A stretch of DNA of 64,000 nucleotides from Lysobacter capsici (GTDB lineage: Bacteria; Pseudomonadota; Gammaproteobacteria; Xanthomonadales; Xanthomonadaceae), in NCBI RefSeq assembly GCF_018732085.1, contig NZ_CP076103.1, positions 1,922,001-1,986,000 of the forward strand, in the 5' to 3' direction. Below the pieces are notes generated by a model, which was given only the letters and a program-made list of their open reading frames with translations, was not told where the DNA came from and ran no database searches. Numbering within the stretch: position 1 is the stretch's first letter; every line of letters begins with the position of its first letter. A program made the translations under genes and the position numbers. Positions 35,021-41,323 of this stretch are shown one piece after another.

Positions 35021-36159
35021 GTGGGCCTCGCTTGTCGTGGTGAGTACAGCGTTAGTGGAATCAAGCCAGTGAAGCGGCCCCGAGAGTTGGGGAGAGGTCG
35101 GACAACCCTCAGAGCCGCTTCACTGGCTAGACTCACCCCGTGTGATTGCCAGTTCTCACGATGCGGTGTCCGTGAGTGGCGCGGGGCGTCTAGCCTTGCG
35201 GTTGTTTCATCGGTCGGGCCGTTCGTCACGGTCCTTTCCGACGCGCTTGGCACCTTCACAGTGCCTTGTGGCGGTCATGGGACCGTCCACCCTGTTTCTC
35301 AGGTTCCGCCGTCTCGTTAGCAGGCGGTCAATCGCTTAGTGTTGCGTTTGCTACGTGTTGCAGATGTGGGACGATGCAGCTACAGCAACCCGGGAGCGCC
35401 CACGTATCGCCGGGAGTTCATCCCGCTAGGCTCCCTTTGGTTCCCCAGCGCTTGCCTAGTGGCGTAGTCGCTGGCCCTTTGGGTGCCGCTCCGGTAGCGC
35501 GATGCACGGGCCGGAGTCGATTGGTTCGTATCGCTTCCCCTAGCGCCTCGCTGAGAGGCTCGGGTGGGTCGGTGTTCGACCGTGGGCATAGATTGGCATA
35601 ATCCCTGATTCGCGTCAAGTCCCAAATTCGGGAAATAGTGCAAATGGCATGCAGTGCGCTTTAGGTGGACGGCAGGGCCAGGCCGGCAGGTGAGCGGGCA
35701 GTGCGCGGCAGGTGGACCGTAGGTGTGTGCGTCCAGGCCAAAACTACAGATAGGGACAGACAGACGCGCATGCACACGAACGCATGCGGTCAAGCATCGG
35801 TGCGCTTGCGGTGCGCATGGTGTGCGCGCACATGGCACAACTGGATAAGCAATCCAGCGATAGGGCCTGCTGCGTCAACGACTTAGCACATCAGGTGACG
35901 CCGTGGGTGACGCGGAAAGGAAACGCAGGCGCGCGCGAGGCGCTTTAGGCGGCTGTGCGTGGGGCGCGAGGGGTGGGCGGGGGACACGCGCTGACCTTTC
36001 TTGGTCAAACACCCCCACGGAAATTTGCGGTGAAATATTCGAGGCCCCTCAGGACACTCGAAGACACCTCAGGGTCGCAGCAGGAGCACCCACAGCGGGC
36101 GTACTCGCCGCGGAGCTGTGCGTGTAGCGGACGAGCCTCGGCGGCGCGCGTAGCGGCTC
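35021..36159. other. Gene-free region, probably part of the joined phage termini and early promoter zone
   Basis: No frame in this 1.1-kb stretch has a ribosome site and plausible composition. It lies exactly between the late end (terminase, endolysin) and the early-type small genes, where the circularised ends of a T7-like genome are expected. CTTTAGG (the complement of CCTAAAG) is at 35659 and 35943, CCTCAGG at 36047 and 36067. Minus-strand -35-like boxes TTGACG (35613-35618) and TTGACC (near 36008) are candidate early promoters without good -10 boxes. Confidence 0.55.
35064..35128. repeat. Large inverted repeat upstream of the early-type genes
   Basis: Perfect 15-bp arms AGCCAGTGAAGCGGC (35064-35078) and GCCGCTTCACTGGCT (35114-35128) around a 35-nt spacer. 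It could form a leader-RNA hairpin about 45 nt before the gene starting at 35020. Confidence 0.85.
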
Positions 36160-36574
36160 TCAGTGCGCCTCAGCTTTGGCCTGCTCGCGCTTCTTCCGCT
36201 CAGCGTTATATCGAGCAGCGGAACCGCCCTCGTTGCGCTTCTCGGCCTCAGCAACTTGCTCAAGGATATTCGGCGGCTTGGCCGGCGAGTCGTCAGCCAG
36301 GTCAAGGATCGTGGTCCCGCCTGGAGTCGCCGCGGTCGCCTTCGGCGCCTCTTGAGTGCAAGAGGTCAGGATTAGCAGGGCGGTGGCGAAGAGGATGACG
36401 GAGCGGGGTAGCACAAGAGAACCTCAGGAGAACCGGTGGAGTACCTCAGGTGTTACCTAAGTGATCCACATACGGTAGAACCTAAATATAAGACCTTAGG
36501 TAGATACCTAAGATGGACTTTAAAGTACACCTAAGGTTTCTATCTATGATACCAGCCCTGTCAACACCCTCAGG
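36047..36574. repeat. Array of CCTNAGG-type 7-bp repeats, T7 SR-like
   Basis: Copies start at 36047, 36067, 36422, 36444, 36456, 36481, 36494, 36507, 36530 and 36568 (CCTCAGG, CCTAAGT, CCTAAAT, CCTTAGG, CCTAAGA, CCTAAGG). In 36422-36536 the spacing is 12-13 nt or about twice that. In T7, arrays of a 7-bp CCTAAAG repeat with ~12-nt periodicity flank the terminal repeat. This supports placing the phage ends here. Confidence 0.65.
36160..36414 (-). CDS. Phage lipoprotein sharing the N-terminal motif of the gp16-like ejection protein
   Basis: The 84-residue protein starts at GTG 36414 behind GAGG. The signal peptide ends in the lipobox LTSC (Cys19); Thr at +2 predicts outer-membrane sorting. After an Ala/Thr/Pro linker, residues 36-68 hold ILDLADDSPA, QVAEAEKRNEGGS and AAR, which match residues 7-39 of the 1213-residue internal virion protein (45531-49172) almost motif for motif. 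The C terminus is a charged helix. It may be an o-spanin-like or exclusion protein; the shared module is the solid observation. Confidence 0.75.
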   Translation of the reverse strand: MLPRSVILFATALLILTSCTQEAPKATAATPGGTTILDLADDSPAKPPNILEQVAEAEKRNEGGSAARYNAERKKREQAKAEAH

Positions 36575-36611
36575 GTGGTCAGATGAGGACGTATGTCCGC
36601 GCTGTTTGAGG

Positions 36612-37148
36612 CTATGGCTTTGAACTCGACGGCGCCGCACGCGTGGGTGATGAACCCGGGGACGGCTGGCTTGGAGCAGGCGAGGGCGAAGAAGCGATTC
36701 CCCCTGCGGTTGGAGCAGGTGCGGCGGGCTGCGAGACGACATGCACCTCAACTTTATCTTTGGCGAACAGGGGCACGAGTAAGGCCGCCACAGCTACAAC
36801 CACAGCGAGTAGAGAGACTAAAAAACTGCGATCCTGGTGGGATTCCGTCGATTTTAGCTCTGCGTATAAGGCCGACAGGCGGTGGAAATGCACCTTGTCG
36901 CGTGTGTTCATTCCCGCTATTCCGGGGATGAACAGCCTCCCGCTTCCGCCGTACCGTTCCTCATAAACGGAGTTGAGGTGGTGGGCTAGGCGTCCTCTTA
37001 TTCGCGCAGCAGTAGTATCTAAAGTCGATGCAACCGCACTCATGTCGCACTCAATCAACGAGTTAGTGCTCTGCGGATCAGCATCAGCGGTAGCCTGCAC
37101 TGCGGTGTGAATGGCCGCCAGAATCTCAAGGTCGGTCGGGTTGCGCAT
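36612..37148 (-). CDS. Phage membrane-anchored protein with helical N-terminal domain, 178 residues
   Basis: Residues 1-110 are soluble and look like a small winged-helix-type domain (LEILAAIHTAVQATAD, MSAVASTLDTTAARIRGRLA, GRLFIPGIAGM). One transmembrane helix follows (SFLVSLLAVVVAVAALLVPLFA), then a ~50-residue tail of Pro, Ser and Ala. Thus the N-terminal domain would be cytoplasmic and the Pro-rich tail periplasmic. It is the last gene of the late operon before the repeat array. Function unknown. Confidence 0.6.
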   Translation of the reverse strand: MRNPTDLEILAAIHTAVQATADADPQSTNSLIECDMSAVASTLDTTAARIRGRLAHHLNSVYEERYGGSGRLFIPGIAGMNTRDKVHFHRLSALYAELKSTESHQDRSFLVSLLAVVVAVAALLVPLFAKDKVEVHVVSQPAAPAPTAGGIASSPSPAPSQPSPGSSPTRAAPSSSKP

Positions 37149-37176
37149 TGTTCCCTCAATGTCCCCTGGAAGACGC

Positions 37177-37647
37177 TCAGGATAGCCCTGAGCGTCTCCG
37201 GGTACGAGGTTTTGTGAAGCGACGGACCTTCGTGTCGAACACGACCACCGGCCCGCCAGTCGAAACGTCGATTTCCGACGCAACCTCGACCGCACGAGCC
37301 GCGGAAGCACCCATCTTGAGCGCTCCTAGGGCCGCCTGTGCGCCGCTTCCGTTGGCGTAGTGCTCCAGGTACACGCGGGACGCCTTGGAAGGCCCGCAGA
37401 ACTCGCTCACGCCGTCTCCGTCGGCCCACACGAGCAGCGAATAGTCGCCCTTGGGGAGCAGAAGGCCCCCTTCGAGAGCCTTCACTGCGTCCTGCACGTC
37501 CGCCCAGGTGCCGCAGCCCATCACCACGGTCCGAACACCCTCAGGCGTCTCGAATTCGAAGGCTTTGCGGGTCGTGTACTTGGTGTCGCCTTGGGTCAGC
37601 TGCGAGTCCACGGCCATGTACCGGCCGTCGAACGCGATTGTGGTCAC
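37177..37647 (-). CDS. Phage HslV/proteasome-beta-like Ntn-hydrolase
   Basis: The 156-residue protein begins, after removal of the start Met (GTG at 37647, fixed by GTGA overlap), with Thr1-Thr-Ile. TTIAFDGRYMAVDSQLTQG aligns with the start of HslV (TTI...D-G-Q-x-T-x-G): Thr1 nucleophile, Asp13 for Asp17 and Lys27 for Lys33. VVMGCGTWADVQDAV and the C-terminal ASEIDVSTGGPVVVF also follow the HslV fold. No HslU partner is seen. It may process virion proteins or host targets late in infection. Confidence 0.8.
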   Translation of the reverse strand: MTTIAFDGRYMAVDSQLTQGDTKYTTRKAFEFETPEGVRTVVMGCGTWADVQDAVKALEGGLLLPKGDYSLLVWADGDGVSEFCGPSKASRVYLEHYANGSGAQAALGALKMGASAARAVEVASEIDVSTGGPVVVFDTKVRRFTKPRTRRRSGLS

Positions 37648-37868
37648 GGGACCAAGACGTCTCGCTTGACCCGCCATGCGGCGGGCGGCATGCACAGGGT
37701 CGGCCACAGCATCCGCCAGGCGTTACCGAGGAAGTCGAGCGCTTGGCCCACCCCCAGGTATACGGCATAGCTGCACATGACAGGCGCGCAGTAGAGCCAC
37801 GCCCACAGCAGGTAGGTCGCATAGGAACCGCGGGCGGCTCGCCGCTGCAAGGCGCGCAGGAACGTCAC
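37644..37868 (-). CDS. Phage membrane protein, 74 residues
   Basis: Two hydrophobic stretches (YLLWAWLYCAPVMCSYAVYLGV and AWRMLWPTLCMPPAA) after a basic N terminus. I set the start at GTG 37868 because it overlaps the upstream stop as GTGA; GTG 37880 is also in frame. Located directly after the endolysin, so a holin, antiholin or pinholin role is possible. Confidence 0.55.
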   Translation of the reverse strand: MTFLRALQRRAARGSYATYLLWAWLYCAPVMCSYAVYLGVGQALDFLGNAWRMLWPTLCMPPAAWRVKRDVLVP

Positions 37869-37960
37869 AGGACGCGCCACAGTGCGAGCGCAGCCAAGAG
37901 CGCTGCGGTGGTCTCCACTGCGAACAGCAGGCCCTGGAAGGCCGTCTGCTTGCGCCTCAC
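37865..37960 (-). CDS. Phage single-pass micropeptide, 31 residues
   Basis: VRRKQTAFQGLLFAVETTAALLAALALWRVL, in two parts here basic start then helix, is a short membrane peptide. Its GTG overlaps the endolysin stop and its stop overlaps the next GTG, both as GTGA. Too short for routine gene callers, but coupling supports it. Confidence 0.45.
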   Translation of the reverse strand: MRRKQTAFQGLLFAVETTAALLAALALWRVL

Positions 37961-38394
37961 AGCCCTTCCGCCTTGAGCCATGCGGACACGTCGAAAGACG
38001 GGCAATCCTTGCGGACGCCAGGCCACTCTCGGTGACCGCGGATGACCAGGCCGGGATACTTGCGCTTGTAGGCGAGCACCAGGTCGCGCAGGGCGATCTT
38101 TTGGGTCGGCGTGCGGGTGTCCTTCGGTGCCTTCAAGTCCTTCGTCAGGCCGCCGACGTAGCAGACGCCGATGTTGCCGGTGTTCTTGCCGCCGACGTGG
38201 GAGCCGATCTGGTCGTCATCCAGCGTGCGGACGGCGCGGCCGAACAGATCGACGACCCAGTGATAGGACGGTTGACCGAAACGGTCGATGTCCCACTGGG
38301 TGACTTCGGCGGCGGTATTGGCGCGGCCTTCCGGCGTCGCCGCGCAGTGGATCGTGAGGAACTTGATCGGGGCCGTGGAGCGCTTGATGCTCAT
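37957..38394 (-). CDS. Endolysin, T7 lysozyme-like N-acetylmuramoyl-L-alanine amidase
   Basis: The 145-residue protein aligns well with T7 gp3.5: His16 (LTIHCAAT), Tyr/His at 44-45 (YHWVV), GVCYVGGL, His121 (RGHREW), Lys129 and Cys131 (VRKDCPSFDV), i.e. the zinc ligands and catalytic residues. It cuts the amide bond between MurNAc and L-Ala. No signal sequence, so it needs a holin. Start at ATG 38394; an extension to 38433 lacks support. Confidence 0.95.
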   Translation of the reverse strand: MSIKRSTAPIKFLTIHCAATPEGRANTAAEVTQWDIDRFGQPSYHWVVDLFGRAVRTLDDDQIGSHVGGKNTGNIGVCYVGGLTKDLKAPKDTRTPTQKIALRDLVLAYKRKYPGLVIRGHREWPGVRKDCPSFDVSAWLKAEGL

Positions 38395-38597
38395 TCGGCC
38401 TTCTCTGCAAAGCAAGCGCGCCGCTCGGCGCATTCGGTTTCAGTCCAGAGGCCGCAGGCGCACCGGGCGATGCCGGGGTTCTCGACGCCTTCGCCATTGG
38501 TGGGGCCGGTGCCGGTGCCCGGCTTGCGGTGAATGAGCTTGTAAACCAGGTACAGCGCGGCGATCACGAAGATCACCGCGGCCAGCGTGTTGTTCAT
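38391..38597 (-). CDS. Phage membrane protein with cysteine-rich tail, 68 residues
   Basis: One N-terminal transmembrane helix (LAAVIFVIAALYLVYKLI), a Gly/Thr linker, then CACGLWTETECAERRAC, which may bind metal or form disulfides. Located between terminase and endolysin with a 4-nt overlap to the latter, thus part of the lysis cassette. Role unknown. Confidence 0.6.
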   Translation of the reverse strand: MNNTLAAVIFVIAALYLVYKLIHRKPGTGTGPTNGEGVENPGIARCACGLWTETECAERRACFAEKAE

Positions 38598-38604
38598 TGA
38601 GACC

Positions 38605-40347
38605 TCAGAAGTTGTCGTAGTAGTTGGGGTCGTTCGCGATGCCCTGCGTGAAGGACTGAATGAACTCCAGGTAGTCCTTCTCTTGCAGCTCTTCCTCGCG
38701 GCGCTGCTCTTCTTGCGTCACGTCGCGCGACAGCTGGTCGGACCAATAGGTCACCGCCATCGCGAGCGTTTCGATGCGGTCGTCGTGCTTGACGGCGCCG
38801 CGCTCCCGCGTCATGCGGGTCAGCTGGTAGAACAGCTGGTGGTAGAGCTTCTCGGTCTTGGCGTCGTTCTCGACGACCGAGCGATCCACGACCAGGCGGT
38901 GCTGGTTCATCACCGGCTCCAGCGTGTCCACGATCCGCCGTTCCTTCTGCGTGTTGTGGCGGACCTCTTCGACGGTGCAGGGGTAGATGCGCTGGAGCAC
39001 CGGTGCGAGCAGCTTGGCGAACATGCCGTCGCCGAAGTTCGACTCGATCAGGATCAGCTGCACCTTCTCGGCCCGCGCGATGTGCGCGATCGATTCCAGC
39101 ACGGTGTCGTCGTAGCCGCCCTTGAGGCCGCCGTTGCGCCGCAGGTAGATCATGCCGCGCAGCATCTTGGTCACCGAGTAGCCGGTTTCGTCGTCGCCGC
39201 GACCGGACGGGTCGATGGTCATCAGGGAGCCGGTGTAAGGCTCCAGCTCGGGCGAGACGTACATCGGGGAATACCAGCGGTCGCCGGTAAAACCCACGGA
39301 TTGCAGCTCGTTGATGACGTTGCCGAGCACTCGCGCCCACACGGTGCGCACTGGGGCGACCTCGCGGTCCACGTCCATGATGATGAGGTCGGACAGCTTG
39401 AGCGGGTAACGCTCGCTGTCGGCCATCGACGCATCGAGCATGAACTGGAGCATGAAGCCGGAGCGCCCGTAGGACGCCTCGCGCTCAAGAAGATCTTCGT
39501 CGGAGAACCGGACGCGTTCGACGTTGGTCCAGGCGACGCTCGGATCGGCGTCGTAAACTGCGGCCACGATCGGCGCCAGGTTCTCGCCGTAGGCCTGCCG
39601 TTGCTTCGCGTCCTTCGGGTAACGAGCGGGCCACACGCGGATCGCGTAGCCGCGGTCCGGCAGCTTGTAGTAGAGCGATTCCTCGGTCTGCGGGGTGCCC
39701 AGGTAGGTGACCACGCCGCCGGGCTTGAGCACGGCGTCGAACTCCTTGATGAGTTCGGACAGCTTTTCGCGCTGCACGACAGTCATGGAGTTCTTGGGGA
39801 CTTCGATGTCGTCCGCGATGATGTCGTCGGCACGAGAGCCGGTGAGCTGGCCGGTGATGCCGACCGACTTCACCGACGGGGACTGATCGGGCGTCGCGGG
39901 GCCAACGTCGAACGCGAGGTTCGAATCGCGCTGGCCCGGCCGCGGCTTGAGGTGCGCCAGTTCCGGGATGGTCTCGATCAACCGCTTGACGAATACGGAG
40001 AACGCGTCGGCGCGCTCTTTGCTCGCAGAGACCACCATGATCTTGCGCTGCGGGTCTTTCCACAGTCGCCAGCAGACAAAGGCGGCGGTGAGCCAGCTTT
40101 TGCCGATGCCGCGGTACGCCATGATGATGCGGCGCCGTGGGCCGTGCTGTAGGTAGTCGCAGATGTCGTACTGGAGCGGGGTCGGTGTGGGCAGACCCAG
40201 CTCTTTCCAGATGTGCCACGCGAAGTTCTTGAACACGTCGAAGGGGTGACGAGCGTGGATGCTCGTCACCGGCCCAACTGGAACGCCCTGGAGCGACACG
40301 TCCGCATCTAGTGCGTAAGCGATCGCGCCTTCGAGTTCCGCAGACAT
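38605..40347 (-). CDS. terL: Terminase large subunit, T7 gp19-like
   Basis: The 580-residue protein has Walker A AYRGIGKS at 77-84, Walker B region DDIIADDIE at 174-182, motif III-like YLGTPQTEESLYY, and nuclease aspartates in MTIDPSGRGDDETG and near VKHDDRIETLAMAVTYW. It packages phage DNA into the prohead. Its ATG overlaps the small-subunit stop by 1 nt (TGATG). Confidence 0.95.
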   Translation of the reverse strand: MSAELEGAIAYALDADVSLQGVPVGPVTSIHARHPFDVFKNFAWHIWKELGLPTPTPLQYDICDYLQHGPRRRIIMAYRGIGKSWLTAAFVCWRLWKDPQRKIMVVSASKERADAFSVFVKRLIETIPELAHLKPRPGQRDSNLAFDVGPATPDQSPSVKSVGITGQLTGSRADDIIADDIEVPKNSMTVVQREKLSELIKEFDAVLKPGGVVTYLGTPQTEESLYYKLPDRGYAIRVWPARYPKDAKQRQAYGENLAPIVAAVYDADPSVAWTNVERVRFSDEDLLEREASYGRSGFMLQFMLDASMADSERYPLKLSDLIIMDVDREVAPVRTVWARVLGNVINELQSVGFTGDRWYSPMYVSPELEPYTGSLMTIDPSGRGDDETGYSVTKMLRGMIYLRRNGGLKGGYDDTVLESIAHIARAEKVQLILIESNFGDGMFAKLLAPVLQRIYPCTVEEVRHNTQKERRIVDTLEPVMNQHRLVVDRSVVENDAKTEKLYHQLFYQLTRMTRERGAVKHDDRIETLAMAVTYWSDQLSRDVTQEEQRREEELQEKDYLEFIQSFTQGIANDPNYYDNF

Positions 40348-40595
40348 CAGTGCGCTCGGGCGTCCTCAGCGGGATCGAAGGGGTACTGGGCCACCTTTTC
40401 GGCGACCTTGCCGAGCGGCGAACCCGGCACGGCATCGGCGGTCACATCGTTGTCGCTGAGGAACTGCCGGATCGCGTTGAACCACGCCGCGCCGCCCTTC
40501 GTCTCAACGTCGATGAGGTCGAGGATTTCCTCGGCCTTCTGCGACATCTTGATGTGGACGTTTACGAGTTCGTCTTTCGACGCGGCCTTGCTCAC
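40347..40595 (-). CDS. terS: Terminase small subunit, T7 gp18-like
   Basis: The 82-residue helical protein with ILDLIDVETKGGAAWFNAIRQFLSDNDVT, read here in two parts, resembles T7-group gp18 proteins, which end in a partially conserved AWFNAIRQFLKDN segment. Located between holin and terL as in T7. Confidence 0.85.
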   Translation of the reverse strand: MSKAASKDELVNVHIKMSQKAEEILDLIDVETKGGAAWFNAIRQFLSDNDVTADAVPGSPLGKVAEKVAQYPFDPAEDARAH

Positions 40596-40861
40596 TTATT
40601 GAGGAACCGGTTGAACAGCAGTTCCAACGCGGACACGCCGAGGCTGGCGAGGATGCAGGCGACGGCGATCTGCGGCACGAAGCCGATGCCGGGGAACAGC
40701 AGCACGATGGCGCCCGCGGCGACGCCGAGAGCGCCGCTGAGGATGGCCCGGCCGACGATCTGGCGGGGCTTGAGCTTTTCGTTCGAGGACAGCATTTTGG
40801 CAATGCCGATGAGACCGCCGGCCGCGCCGAGCGCAGCCAGCAGCTTGAAGTCTTCGTTCAT
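40592..40861 (-). CDS. Holin, LydA/lambda-type
   Basis: The 89-residue protein has three hydrophobic segments (LAALGAAGGLIGIAKML, AILSGALGVAAGAIVLLFPG, VPQIAVACILASLGVSALELL) and the linker KLKPRQIVGRA common in LydA-type holins. Forms the lethal inner-membrane lesion that releases the amidase. 4-nt overlap with terS. Confidence 0.85.
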   Translation of the reverse strand: MNEDFKLLAALGAAGGLIGIAKMLSSNEKLKPRQIVGRAILSGALGVAAGAIVLLFPGIGFVPQIAVACILASLGVSALELLFNRFLNK

Positions 40862-41323
40862 TCAGAGGTCCGTGAAGTAGTCGAGATAGACGGTGACATC
40901 GTGGAATGCACTCTGTCCCGCGGTGTCGGAGACGGTGCAGCGGTAGGTTGCAGATTTCGAGGTGTTCTTCGGGACCGAAGCTGACCACGAAACGGTTTGT
41001 GCGGTCGTGCTAGAGATATTGATTACCTCTCCGCCGATTCGCGCCCAGGAGTAGCTGAGGGCGCCGGTGCCGCCAGCGCCGGACACGGTGTAGTTGCCGG
41101 CGCCTACGTTCATCGATCCCGGAGCTGGCTCATTTGCAAACGCCGAGCCGTAGCTATTGCCGGATACAGTGATCGTGATCGGAACGACAGGCGTCCACGC
41201 CTGGTGCCACGTGCCACCAATGCGGACGTACATGGCGCGCTTATGCCAAGCACCGCCTGAGCGCACCCAAACGGCAGTCGGGGTGCGCATAACGCCACCG
41301 GATTTGACTCGCAGCGTCGCCAT
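40862..41323 (-). CDS. Phage Ig-like domain protein, 153 residues
   Basis: N-terminal repeats WVRSGGAWHKRAMYVRIGGTWHQ, broken here by variation, then an Ig-like beta domain (GNYTVSGAGGTGALSYSWARIGG, SATYRCTVSDTAG). Such proteins decorate tails or capsids and aid surface binding. Adjacent to the tail fibre genes. Confidence 0.75.
   Translation of the reverse strand: MATLRVKSGGVMRTPTAVWVRSGGAWHKRAMYVRIGGTWHQAWTPVVPITITVSGNSYGSAFANEPAPGSMNVGAGNYTVSGAGGTGALSYSWARIGGEVINISSTTAQTVSWSASVPKNTSKSATYRCTVSDTAGQSAFHDVTVYLDYFTDL

Noticed and set aside
35641..35860. Plus-strand frames and GCGCATGC-rich words as an origin or gene
   Set aside because: No iterons of constant length, no DnaA boxes and no ribosome sites; treated as part of the phage-end region.
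36046..36576. CRISPR array
   Set aside because: The repeats are only 7 bp with 12-13-nt spacing and variable; no CRISPR-length repeats or cas genes occur in the window.
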